DNA of 64,000 nucleotides, taken from Paraburkholderia sp. UYCP14C (GTDB taxonomy: Bacteria > Pseudomonadota > Gammaproteobacteria > Burkholderiales > Burkholderiaceae). A model generated the notes under the pieces. The model had not been told where the DNA came from and did no database searches. It saw nothing but the letters and a program-made list of their open reading frames with translations. The stretch is taken from assembly GCF_004197395.1 (NCBI RefSeq), contig NZ_SELS01000045.1, positions 1 through 64,000 on the forward strand. Direction: 5' to 3'. Positions 7,814 to 16,348 of this stretch are shown here, piece after piece (the first letter of the stretch is position 1; each line of letters opens with the position of its first letter). A program made the position numbers and the translations under genes.

Positions 7814-7849
7814 AGCGCGTCGTTCCCCACGACGCGCTGTTTCTTTTTC
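7814..7849 (+). terminator. Rho-independent terminator
   Basis: Stem AGCGCGTCG / CGACGCGCT (7814-7822, 7830-7838) is followed at once by GTTTCTTTTTCT. This is a textbook intrinsic terminator for rightward transcription from the ParB-like gene. Confidence 0.75.
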
Positions 7850-7882
7850 TGCGAGCCCGAAGCCACGCCGACCGCTGCGGTG

Positions 7883-7989
7883 TCGCGCGCGCCTGCGCGC
7901 CCGGATCGAGGCGCACGGGGACCCGCGCCGACAGGTGCGGGGAGAGCGCCGACCCGGAGCGCAGCGAGGGGGCGATCCGGCTGGGCACC
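7883..7989 (-). repeat. GC-rich interspersed repeat, copy B (inverted)
   Basis: Reverse complement of the core shared by 3613-3716 and 63910-64000. It ends within a few bases of the stop codon of the TraD-like gene (7996), as expected for an intergenic repeat. Confidence 0.7.
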
Positions 7990-7995
7990 CGCACA

Positions 7996-8481
7996 CTACG
8001 CGGGGACTTTCTCCGCCGCAGCCGCTTTAGCCGCTACCTCCGCGCTGGCCTGCGACTCCGCCTTTTTCTCATTTTCGCGCTCAGCGATGAAAGCGTCACC
8101 GCGTTTCTTGAGCGTGTGCTGCAAATCGTCGTCCGTCCTGAACTGATCGAGTGCCCATAGCAAGGCGCCGGTCAGCGTGCCGCGATCCGCCGGAAAATTA
8201 GTCATCGAGACAATGCCACCTAGTTCAATCAGTTCGCGCGTGCGGGCCTTGCGTTGATCCTCGCGCCGCGCGCTCAGCATGCGGGCCGCTTCGGCCTTCA
8301 TCGCGTCAGCCTTCTGGTTAATCTTTTCAAGCCTGACCAGCTTGTCTAACTGGCGGGACTCCTGCGCGGTCGGATTCGGAATCGCGGCCAGTTCGACCAG
8401 CAACGATTGGGTGGCGGTGGGCGACTTCAAACCCTTGATGTACTGGACGTGTTCCGTGAGCCATTCGGCCTTTGCCATCAT
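7996..8481 (-). CDS. TraD-like conjugal transfer accessory protein
   Basis: A 161-aa helical protein. Residues about 70-115 carry the TraD/MobC-type signature seen in MOBQ plasmids: REDQRKARTRELIELGGIVSM followed by GTLTGALLWALDQF. The N- and C-termini are Lys/Ala/Glu-rich and probably coiled-coil. ATG 8481 follows AGGAGAG. It is divergent from the relaxase gene with the candidate oriT between, the usual arrangement for proteins that help the relaxosome assemble. Not the VirD4-type coupling protein that shares the TraD name in F. Confidence 0.75.
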   Translation of the reverse strand: MMAKAEWLTEHVQYIKGLKSPTATQSLLVELAAIPNPTAQESRQLDKLVRLEKINQKADAMKAEAARMLSARREDQRKARTRELIELGGIVSMTNFPADRGTLTGALLWALDQFRTDDDLQHTLKKRGDAFIAERENEKKAESQASAEVAAKAAAAEKVPA

Positions 8482-8699
8482 TTCTCTCCTGGATCCAAAT
8501 TCACGTTGCATCGGGCGACAGCGCAGACCGACCATCAGCCCCTTTCTGCCAAGCCATTTCAGATTATGAAAACCGCAAAGCGGGCCAGCAAGGGCGCGCC
8601 ACTCGGCAGTATCTGGCGAGCAAAGCGAGTCAGAGCGCGCTTCCGCGTTTCTATGCTAGCATAGAAACAGCTTATGATAAGACGAAAGCCAAAGCGCCC
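8482..8699. other. Candidate oriT between accessory protein and relaxase genes
   Basis: The gap contains CAAGGGCGC at 8589-8597, whose complement GCGCCCTTG resembles the nic core of RSF1010/Ti-type (MOBQ) origins. It also contains a perfect 22-bp palindrome at 8647-8668 centred on ATGCTAGCAT, which could bind a regulator or a relaxosome protein. Assignment rests on position between divergent mobilisation genes plus this short match. Confidence 0.5.
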
Positions 8700-11528
8700 A
8701 TGCCAACGTACCATCTGAGCGTAAAAGCAGGCAGGAAGGCTGCCGCAGGGGAGCACGCAAAATACATTGCGCGGGAGGATCACTACGCCTACATTTCTCG
8801 CGGTGGCAAGTTCGAGGAACGCGGCGATCTGAGGATGACCGAGAGCGGAAATATGCCGGCGTGGGCCGCACACGACGCCAGCATTTTCTGGCAGGCAGCG
8901 GACACTTACGAGCGGGCAAACGGTCGCCCGTACACGGAAATCGAGGTTTCGATTCCGCGCGAACTGGACGATGAACAGCGAGTCGCACTCGTTCGCGAGT
9001 TCGTTGAACACACGCTCGGCGAGCGGCACGCGTACACCTGGGCGATTCACAATCCAGCGGCAAGCGACGGACTGGAACAGCCGCACGCGCACATCATGTT
9101 CACAGAACGCGTGAACGACGGCATCGCGCGCGATCCGGCGCAATACTTCAAGCGCTGGAATGCGAAGGAACCTGAAAAAGGCGGTGCGGGAAAAGACCGC
9201 TATTTGGGCAGCCGGCAGTTCGTGCGCGACGTTCGGGAAGAATGGGCCATCACGGCGAATCACTTTATGGCGCGGGCGGGCATCGAGGCCCGCATCGATC
9301 ATCGCAGTTATCGGACACTAGGTATCGAGCTGGAACCGTCCGTCAAGGTCGGCGTCGCGCGCTACGCGGGCGAGCGCGGCGTCATGGCAGGTGTGCTCAA
9401 AGAGAACCGCCAGCGCGCGTACCGTAACGGCCAGCGGCTGCTCATCAACCCCGCGATCGGCGTCGCCGCGTTGACGATCAATCAGTCCACCTTCTCACGG
9501 CGCGACGTCGAGCAATTCGTGTTTCGCAATACCGACGGCGCCGAACAGTTCCGGCAGGTGTATGCGCGCTTGATGAATTCGAAGGAACTGCTCGCGCTAA
9601 AGGATTCCGGTCGCAACGGCGAGTGGTTCACGTCGGCGGATCTGCGCGCGATTGAGGTCCAGCTGGTCGAGCGTGCGCGCTTCATGAGTCGCGCCGACGA
9701 CGCTGCAACCGGCGACGCCGCGGTGCGCGAAATGCTCCGTGCAACCCGGAAATTCAATGCGGGACAGGATGCGGCTTTTGTCGCGCTCGCCAGCGGCGGC
9801 CAGCTGGTGGTGGTAAATGGTGCGGCGGGTACAGGGAAGAGCTATGTGCTCGCGGCCGCACGCGAAGCGCTCGAGGCGGACGGCCTGCGCGTGATCGGCG
9901 CAGCCCTGCAGGGCAAGACGGCCGACGACATGCAGCGCGACGCCGGCATTGCGAGCCGGACGCTGCACAGCTTGCTGTCGGGCATCGAGCGCGGTACGGC
10001 CACCTTGGATGCGAAAACGGTTCTGGTGATCGACGAAGCCGGCATGGTTGGCTCGCGGCAGATGGAAAAACTGCTTGGCCACGCGCAATCGTCCGGGGCA
10101 CGTGTGCGCCTGGTGGGTGATGCGTGGCAGCTGCATGCGGTCGACGCCGGCGATGCTTTTCGCGCCGTGTCGCGCGAAGCGGCCGCCGCAAACCGCCTCG
10201 AAAGCCTGACCGAGATCAAGCGTCAGGATGAGACCTGGCAGCGCGAAGCGACTTCGGCACTGGCCCGGCACGATGTGCCAAAAGCCGTTTCTGCGTATGC
10301 GGAGCGCGGGGACGTGCAACTGTATTCGACCGTCGCCGACGCGCGCGAGCAGCTGATCGCGCAATGGCAAGATGATCGCCGGGCAAGCCCCGGCAAGACC
10401 CAGCTGCTGCTGACCCACACCAACGAACAGCGCTGCGCGCTGAATGCGCGCGTACGTGAATTGCGGCGGGCCGCCGGCGAGCTGGGCGCCGAACAGTCCG
10501 TGCGCACCGAGGAACGGCACATCGCGATCGCTGCCGGCGAGCGGATCATGTTCCTGCAGAACGAATACGTGATGCAGGTGAAGAACGGAACACTGGCCAC
10601 CGTCGAACGGATCGACGCGTCGGCGGACAGGAAAGCGGCGGGCGCCGTGCTACATGTGCGCCTGGATGACGGCCGGCGACTCGCGGTCGATACGGCGCAG
10701 TACGGCCATTTCGATCACGGCTACGCGCTCACGGTCCATAAGAGCCAGGGCGTGACGGTCGATCGCGCGTACGTGCTGGCCACGAAGAGCATGCACGCCG
10801 AGCTGGCCTACGTTGCGATGACGCGGCACAAGGAAAAACTGACCGTGGCGGCCGGACGCGACGAGTTTGCGGACGGTGCAGCGCTGATGCGCAGCCTGTC
10901 GCGTGCCGACGAAAAATCGTTCAGTGCGCAACATGAGTTGCAGCCGGAGCGCGATCGCCGGCCAGAACTGGGCTACCGGCACACGCTGAACCAGCGGCGC
11001 GCCGAATTCTCCAATGCGCCGCGGCCGCAACGTGCGGAAAAGACGCTCGGCCGAGCAGTCGAGCAGTATGCCGACGCTCTATCCGCTGCGTCGGTGGCAA
11101 ACCGGGCAGGCAAGCCGGTGCCGGCGAAGGATCGTGCGGCGCTGAAGCGGGCGAGTGTTGGGCTGAACAGGCTCGATCCAGCGATGCGCCGCGAGATCCG
11201 GCACGTGGTCGAGCGGGATGATCGCGCCTGGCGCGCGCTCGTTGAACTCAGCGGCCCCGCGCGCGCGGCTGCGCTTGTCAATGAGGTGGCACGGGCCCGA
11301 GCGCAGCGCGCCGGCATCGACACGTCAGCCGCCGGACACCCGCAAGCGTCGTCGCCAGCCACCGAGTCCCGGCGTTTCGCCGACCTGACGCCAGAAGAAC
11401 GTCAGGAACGGCGCAACGAGTTCAAGGCTCAGTTGCGCGAAGCGGCTGGCCAGCCGGTCGAGCGACATAAGCCCCCGCGTGAGCGCACGGTATCGCGCGG
11501 GCGTGGCGGACCAGAAATTGGTGATTAA
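8700..11528 (+). CDS. traA: MOBQ-type relaxase-helicase (TraA-like)
   Basis: A 942-aa mobilisation protein. The N-terminal MobA/MobL relaxase domain (about 1-220) has YHLSVKAG, HAKYIARE with candidate catalytic Tyr, and the metal-binding PHAHIMFTE (His 129 and 131). A TraI-like helicase follows: Walker A GAAGTGKS (374-381), VLVIDEAGM, and the C-terminal GYALTVHKSQGVT motif. The tail is Ala/Arg-rich. Size and order match TraA of Ti plasmids and related broad-host plasmids. It nicks oriT and unwinds the transferred strand, handing it to the coupling protein encoded at 14676-16346. The ATG at 8700 was preferred to an upstream extension that crosses the oriT region. Confidence 0.93.
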   Translation: MPTYHLSVKAGRKAAAGEHAKYIAREDHYAYISRGGKFEERGDLRMTESGNMPAWAAHDASIFWQAADTYERANGRPYTEIEVSIPRELDDEQRVALVREFVEHTLGERHAYTWAIHNPAASDGLEQPHAHIMFTERVNDGIARDPAQYFKRWNAKEPEKGGAGKDRYLGSRQFVRDVREEWAITANHFMARAGIEARIDHRSYRTLGIELEPSVKVGVARYAGERGVMAGVLKENRQRAYRNGQRLLINPAIGVAALTINQSTFSRRDVEQFVFRNTDGAEQFRQVYARLMNSKELLALKDSGRNGEWFTSADLRAIEVQLVERARFMSRADDAATGDAAVREMLRATRKFNAGQDAAFVALASGGQLVVVNGAAGTGKSYVLAAAREALEADGLRVIGAALQGKTADDMQRDAGIASRTLHSLLSGIERGTATLDAKTVLVIDEAGMVGSRQMEKLLGHAQSSGARVRLVGDAWQLHAVDAGDAFRAVSREAAAANRLESLTEIKRQDETWQREATSALARHDVPKAVSAYAERGDVQLYSTVADAREQLIAQWQDDRRASPGKTQLLLTHTNEQRCALNARVRELRRAAGELGAEQSVRTEERHIAIAAGERIMFLQNEYVMQVKNGTLATVERIDASADRKAAGAVLHVRLDDGRRLAVDTAQYGHFDHGYALTVHKSQGVTVDRAYVLATKSMHAELAYVAMTRHKEKLTVAAGRDEFADGAALMRSLSRADEKSFSAQHELQPERDRRPELGYRHTLNQRRAEFSNAPRPQRAEKTLGRAVEQYADALSAASVANRAGKPVPAKDRAALKRASVGLNRLDPAMRREIRHVVERDDRAWRALVELSGPARAAALVNEVARARAQRAGIDTSAAGHPQASSPATESRRFADLTPEERQERRNEFKAQLREAAGQPVERHKPPRERTVSRGRGGPEIGD

Positions 11529-12165
11529 TCCGATTATCGGGATAATTGGCCAACGCTGAATAAACCAATTGATTTGCACCCCGCCCTATGTTTGGGCTAA
11601 TGCCTCTTCGTCGCCTCGGAAAGGCGTTGTTTTATGGCTCGCACTTAATCAGGCGCGGGCTTTTTTATTGCCGTTTTTGGCGCGAAAATATCCAATACCG
11701 CTTGCTATTTTCGTGATGGCGGATTAACCACGTTTCTGTAGACTTCCTGGGGTCTTCGTGAGAAATAGCGTGTGTAGGGCAATCAGGCGAGCACGCGAGC
11801 GCGTTGATTTACGGGTGTGCCGCAGGCGCGCGCGTAAATCTTTTATCGCGCACTTAGGGATTCGACGGCCGCAGGCCGGCGTAGCCCTTAGTGCCTGCCC
11901 CGCAGAAGTCTTGGTGAATGGTTTTGGTTTCTTCCACCCTCTTTGAGGGCTGGATAGAAGCGTGCGCAGCACGCGCAGGCCGACGCGGAGCGTCGGGGCG
12001 GAGGACCGTAGGTCCGTAGGGTAGGCGCTTTTTACGGCGCAGCTAAAATGATGGCGCGTAATCGTGAGCAAAGACGCAGAATGCAGGGCGGGGGTTTGTA
12101 AATAGGTTTGTAGGGGTTTGTATACGCGCGAAAGCCTTGCCAGGAATGGGTTTGCGGCGCATTCA
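11529..12165. other. Gene-free stretch between relaxase and replication origin
   Basis: A frame of 115 codons on the minus strand (11724-12071) is not convincing: it is Arg/Ser/Thr-rich with no family look. A hairpin CGCCTCGGAAAGGCG followed by TTGTTTT at about 11612-11634 could terminate the relaxase transcript, and GGCGCGGGCTTTTTT at 11650-11668 is a second T-run signal. The rest shows only short inverted repeats and composition shifts, as often seen next to iteron origins. Confidence 0.5.
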
Positions 12166-12314
12166 TCTGACGTTTTCCCACTGAAAAATGACGTTTGCCC
12201 ACTTAGTCGGGCGAATTCCCACTGTTGTCCACAGGCACCTATTCTGACGTTTTCCCACTAGCAGAGGATAGCTAGCGAATTCTGACGTTTTCCCACTGAA
12301 CCCCATTTCTGACG
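12166..12314. other. Iteron-type replication origin
   Basis: Direct repeats of TCTGACGTTTTCCCACT lie at 12166-12182, 12243-12259 and 12281-12297, with a variant at 12187-12203, a half copy around 12212-12221 and another partial copy at 12307-12314. TTGTCCACA at about 12225, one base from the DnaA box consensus, sits within the array. The array is directly upstream of a Rep_3 initiator gene, so this is the vegetative origin. Confidence 0.88.
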
Positions 12315-12370
12315 ATATCTAATGTTGACAGAATGCGGGCTGTCTGTCATCGTCGAACCGTGTCAGGTCA

Positions 12371-12388
12371 AGTTGGGAAACGTCAGAA
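12371..12388 (-). promoter_or_regulatory. Inverted iteron overlapping the rep start
   Basis: AGTTGGGAAACGTCAGAA is the reverse complement of an iteron and ends on the first base of the preferred rep ATG. In Rep_3 plasmids, initiator dimers bind such inverted copies to repress their own gene, so this is the probable operator. Confidence 0.6.
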
Positions 12389-13155
12389 TGAAAGTACCGG
12401 CAACACTTCAAGAAATGCCCGATAGCGCTCTCTCCGAGCGGTTCGTTAACATGAGCAATGCCCTCACGCGTGCAGCCCAAGGCCTCAAACTGATCGAGAA
12501 GCGGCTGATATCTGCCGCGATCGCTCAAAGCGACTCGGTCGAACTGCGCAAGCTGGCGGCCGCCTTGGGACCAAACGAGGGGTGGCGGGTAAAACTGTCC
12601 GCGCAGGAATACGCAGCGGCCTTTGCCGTCGACCAGCCGACGGCTTACGTGCAGCTTCGTGAGGCCGCAGAGTCGATCTTCAACAAGTACATCCGTACCG
12701 TAGAACAGACACGCCGGGGCGAAAAAGAGCGCAAATACCGGTGGGTCTCCGGAAATACGTATCACGAAGGCGAAGGGTGGGTCGACGTCAATTTCTCGCC
12801 TGAGGTCGCGCCATTCCTGTTGGGCCTGCGCAAGGAATTCACAACCTACAAGCTCAAGCATACCGCCGCGCTTCGCTCCGTCTACTCGTGGCGGCTGATG
12901 GAGATGTTCGCCCAATATCGGGACACTGGCCTGGTCCGTATTAGCTTCGACGACTTTTGTCATGCGATGGATGCGCCCCCGAGTTGTGTCAAAGACTTTG
13001 GCCAGATGCGACGGCGCGTAATCGACGTCGCCGTCGACGAGCTGACCGGCAAGGATGGCCTGCTTATCGAGTGGAAGCCAACCAAGCAGGGCGGCCGAAA
13101 GGTCACTGGCCTGGAGTTCCGGTTTAAGCCGAATCCGCAACTGTTCCTTCTCTGA
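12388..13155 (+). CDS. Rep_3 family replication initiator
   Basis: A 255-aa initiator (277 aa if the ATG at 12322 is used). It has the two winged-helix halves of Rep_3/RepB proteins: SNALTRAAQGLKLIEKRLI and VKLSAQEYAAAF in the first, then KLKHTAALRSVYSWRLMEMF and RISFDDFCHAM in the second, followed by the GGRKVTGLEFRF strand typical of the family end. It binds the upstream iterons to open the origin. The shorter start is preferred because a TTGACA lies at 12325 and the inverted iteron ends at 12388, which suggest the promoter and operator precede it. Neither start has a strong ribosome site. Confidence 0.88.
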   Translation: MKVPATLQEMPDSALSERFVNMSNALTRAAQGLKLIEKRLISAAIAQSDSVELRKLAAALGPNEGWRVKLSAQEYAAAFAVDQPTAYVQLREAAESIFNKYIRTVEQTRRGEKERKYRWVSGNTYHEGEGWVDVNFSPEVAPFLLGLRKEFTTYKLKHTAALRSVYSWRLMEMFAQYRDTGLVRISFDDFCHAMDAPPSCVKDFGQMRRRVIDVAVDELTGKDGLLIEWKPTKQGGRKVTGLEFRFKPNPQLFLL

Positions 13156-13178
13156 CACCAACTCACGACGCCTGACTA

Positions 13179-13198
13179 AGTGGGTAAACGTCAGAATA
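13179..13198 (-). repeat. Isolated inverted iteron downstream of rep
   Basis: AAGTGGGTAAACGTCAGAAT is an iteron in reverse orientation, 24 bp past the rep stop. It could take part in copy-number control by handcuffing, or may be a remnant of a second array. Confidence 0.7.
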
Positions 13199-13347
13199 GG
13201 GGCTCCGGGCGCCGCGGAACCCCTAATCATTCGTTTCTTCGATAGTCTGGCGTGCCTCGACGCGCTAGCGGTGCATGGCCGAAACCCTTTTCGCACCTTC
13301 GCGCATGTGTGGAGGGCTCAGCCCCACACGCCAGAGCAAAGCGATCT

Positions 13348-14652
13348 TCAGTCCCATGCAGACTCCTGCGCCGCCGATGAAGCGACGGCATCCGAGGCGG
13401 CTGCATTGATTTCATCCAGCGTCCTGCCGGCACGCGGCGATGACTTCGCAACGCGACTCAACGTCGGCGGCGGCAGTTCCGGCATCTCCTCGCCCGCACG
13501 CCAGATCCACGACGGCATGTCGCTTTCATCGATTAGCGCAGACAGCGCATCCTCGTCTTCCTGTTCGACGCCGGGCGGCTGCACATACAGCGCAACGGGC
13601 TTCGGTAACACATCGGCAAGCACCGCGCACGCGAGCGGCTTGTTTTCCGCCAGGTTGTAACGAAGGCCCTTTACGAAGCGGCGCTTGTGCGCCGTAAGCG
13701 CATCGAGCATCAGCTTGTCGTAAGCGTGCTCGAATGGAATCCAGTTGGACGACACGACCATGACGGCAAGCGTCTCGATCGACGCGATGCCGGTCGGGCT
13801 CAGGCCAAAAGTTGCAATGAACACGAGGTGCGCATCCTCGATGCTGTCCCACAGTGCCAGTTCATTCGCAAAACGCTTCTGGAGCCGTCGATGCAGATCC
13901 TCACTCAGCATGAACGGAAAGTCCGGAAGGTGTTTTGCGACGATCTTGAAACCATAACGCGATTCCGCAATCTCCTTCGCTTCTCCGATCGCGATCATCA
14001 GTTTGCGTGCTTTCTTGTTGATGGCCAGCTCTGCCATGTGAGCAATGCGGCGCTGTGTCACGCCTGCCGCATGCTCCAACGAGAACGACTCCGGTACATA
14101 CAGTGACCGCCCCAGCGGCTCTCCCTTGGATACCTTGCCGGCCGCGGCCTGCAGCAGGAATTTGCGCACGACGTACCAGCTGCGCTTGCCCTCCATCGCC
14201 GGATACCAGCGATTCAGGCCAGCTTCCTCCCACAGGTAGTGCAAGGTGCCGCGCAGCGTTAGTTTTGCGCCGTCTGTGCGCACCGTGTCGGCCGCCACGC
14301 CCGAGGGTGCCGGCGCAGCTTTACCACCGGTCTTCGACAGGCTGAAATCGAGCCTGAGCGTGGTAATACCGTCCTCGATGTTCTCCTGGATAGCCTCCCC
14401 TTTCACCTCGCCCAGTCCGGAGAGTTCCGCCGGCGGCTCGTAGGACGCACAATCCGGCGCATGTGCGCCCCCCGTATTCGGCATGCGCTTGATCACATAG
14501 TGTTCGCCGACTTTTGCGACATACATCGGGACGCCGACCGGCGTACACATGCACAGCGGCCGAACCTTCTCGCCGTGCGCATCGGCGAGGTATGCCTGCA
14601 GGTCACCGGCATTAGCCGCAACAATCACGTCATCGAATCGAAACTCGCTCAT
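13348..14652 (-). CDS. DUF1173 family protein
   Basis: A 434-aa protein that matches the DUF1173 pattern: N-terminal CMCTPVGVPMYVAKVGEHYVIKRMPNTGGAHAPDC with Cys and His positions suggestive of metal binding, then a long mixed domain containing LWEEAGLNRWYP and a WIPFEHAYDKLML stretch. No signal peptide. The gene is 23 bp downstream of the coupling-protein gene and is last in the leftward transfer operon. The family is found on conjugative plasmids; its role in transfer is unknown. Confidence 0.75.
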   Translation of the reverse strand: MSEFRFDDVIVAANAGDLQAYLADAHGEKVRPLCMCTPVGVPMYVAKVGEHYVIKRMPNTGGAHAPDCASYEPPAELSGLGEVKGEAIQENIEDGITTLRLDFSLSKTGGKAAPAPSGVAADTVRTDGAKLTLRGTLHYLWEEAGLNRWYPAMEGKRSWYVVRKFLLQAAAGKVSKGEPLGRSLYVPESFSLEHAAGVTQRRIAHMAELAINKKARKLMIAIGEAKEIAESRYGFKIVAKHLPDFPFMLSEDLHRRLQKRFANELALWDSIEDAHLVFIATFGLSPTGIASIETLAVMVVSSNWIPFEHAYDKLMLDALTAHKRRFVKGLRYNLAENKPLACAVLADVLPKPVALYVQPPGVEQEDEDALSALIDESDMPSWIWRAGEEMPELPPPTLSRVAKSSPRAGRTLDEINAAASDAVASSAAQESAWD

Positions 14653-14675
14653 ACCGTTACCTCTACCCGACGTCG

Positions 14676-16346
14676 CTACGACTGCGTTGAAGGGAGGGCC
14701 GCGCCGATGATGATTGCAGTCGCCCCAGGTTCGTCCTGCGGAGCAGGCGCTGGATTGACAGGTGCAGGCACAGCGATTGACGGAAGCACCTCACGTGGCG
14801 GCACCTCGATGTAGGCAGGCACGCGCACCGGGTAGTCACGCGCACCAAACCTGATTTTTGCGAGCGGCCAATCCTTGCCGTATTTCAGGTAGCCGTTCAG
14901 GTCGGGCAGGTTCGATATCTGCGACGACGTGACGACATGCTCCGACTCTCGCCGGCGCTCGCGCGTATTGATACGCAACTGTCCCTGCACGCCGATCGGG
15001 TGGCGCTCCACTTCGTGCGTACCAATCATCTCGGACATGCGTTTGGTCGTCAGGGCATTGGCGCCGCCCATCGCAAGCAGGCTACGGAAGCACGACAGCA
15101 CCGCCTTCGCGGGCAGTTCGCCCAGCTGCATGTCCATCTGTACGAGATCCTGAACACCGCCAACCACACACAGGCCATGTTTGCGTCCCTTCGAGACCGC
15201 AGCCTCGAAACTGTAGAGGCGGCCAAGCGAGGCCAGTTCGTCCTTGTATACCCACAGTCGCCGGTCGAAAGTCGGCGCTTCGCTGAGGATCATCGCGTAG
15301 ATCAGATCGAGCCAGACCGGGATGGTCGGACCTAGCGCCGTGCGCTGATCCTCGCGCCACGTAAGCCAGATGTTCCCGCCGTTTTCATCGCTCATCCAGC
15401 GCCGGATTGAAAAATCGCCATCGGGAATGCGTCGCAGTGGCCGGATGTACTTGTTCAGCGTAAAGATGATGCTGGCCGTTGCCCGGTCCGCATCCTTCGC
15501 GAAGAAACCCACCGAATCCGTATCTTCCAGGTACTTCTGCAACACCGGGCGCTGCTCACGCACAAGCAGATCCGTCAGCGTCACCATGTCGCGCATGTCG
15601 TCCTGGTCAAGCTTGTTCATCGTGTCCGCGAGCACCGCACGCGCATACCCTGCCCATTCTTCGGCCTGGTCCCCGTTCTGCGGCGGAATCGCCGAATGCG
15701 CGAGGCGCTCGAAGTCGAAGCCGTGATCGACCTCATTGAACAGCGACCAGCCGACGCACCGGGCGTCGTACGGGTTGATCACCACGTCGCCAGGCAGATA
15801 GAAACGCGACATGAGCGAGCCGTTTGGATCGACCACCACCATGCGGTCATCGCGGCGCAGTGCCGATGCGACCAGACCATTGATCGCCTGACTCTTCCCA
15901 GTACCGGGTGCGCCCACAATGATCAGGTTCTGCGTCTCCAGATCCGTCGGCATCTCGACACCACACACGGCAACCGGCGCGCGTGGTGCATCACCGTGCT
16001 TCACTGCGAGCTTGCGATAACTGTTGTTATGCCGCGCGATCCGGTTGCTCAACTGGTGCCGGTTTTCCATCTTCGTGCCACGAATGAATTTGGCGTACCG
16101 GTAGCCTTCGAAGCCATTGAACAGGTACTCGTGGCACGCCCATGCGCCCCCCGCCGCGAGCGCCGCGCCCGGCACTGCGCCCCAGAACAGTAATGGATCA
16201 CGCACGGAAGCCATGCAACCGTGAAAGATCCCCGCAGGAAACGGCAGAGGCGGATACCCTCCGAGTGTGAAGGACACGCAAAGGCCAAGGACAAGCGCGA
16301 GCACTGCGCCCGTCCACTGCATCATCACGACCTCGTGCTTTTGCAT
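14676..16346 (-). CDS. Type IV coupling protein (VirD4/TraD/TrwB class)
   Basis: A 556-aa inner-membrane ATPase that links the relaxosome to the secretion channel. Two N-terminal membrane segments are visible (about residues 9-30 and 50-72). Walker A VGAPGTGKSQ lies near 143-152, followed by MVVVDPNGSL; KDELASLGRLYSFEAAVSKGRKHGLCVVGGVQDL is typical of the DNA-binding domain of TraD/TrwB proteins. The Pro/Ala-rich tail may contact the relaxase. It overlaps nothing but sits 2 bp from the coiled-coil gene upstream, so both are in the same transcript. Confidence 0.9.
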   Translation of the reverse strand: MQKHEVVMMQWTGAVLALVLGLCVSFTLGGYPPLPFPAGIFHGCMASVRDPLLFWGAVPGAALAAGGAWACHEYLFNGFEGYRYAKFIRGTKMENRHQLSNRIARHNNSYRKLAVKHGDAPRAPVAVCGVEMPTDLETQNLIIVGAPGTGKSQAINGLVASALRRDDRMVVVDPNGSLMSRFYLPGDVVINPYDARCVGWSLFNEVDHGFDFERLAHSAIPPQNGDQAEEWAGYARAVLADTMNKLDQDDMRDMVTLTDLLVREQRPVLQKYLEDTDSVGFFAKDADRATASIIFTLNKYIRPLRRIPDGDFSIRRWMSDENGGNIWLTWREDQRTALGPTIPVWLDLIYAMILSEAPTFDRRLWVYKDELASLGRLYSFEAAVSKGRKHGLCVVGGVQDLVQMDMQLGELPAKAVLSCFRSLLAMGGANALTTKRMSEMIGTHEVERHPIGVQGQLRINTRERRRESEHVVTSSQISNLPDLNGYLKYGKDWPLAKIRFGARDYPVRVPAYIEVPPREVLPSIAVPAPVNPAPAPQDEPGATAIIIGAALPSTQS

Positions 16347-16348
16347 GA

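Noticed and set aside
9597-10520. Long minus-strand frame opposite the relaxase-helicase gene
   Set aside because: It is the complement of a gene with clear relaxase and helicase motifs; high GC in codon position three leaves the opposite frame open. No family resemblance.
11724-12071. 115-codon minus-strand frame between relaxase and origin
   Set aside because: Arg/Ser/Thr-rich with no domain, and the region shows short inverted repeats and changing composition typical of non-coding origin DNA.
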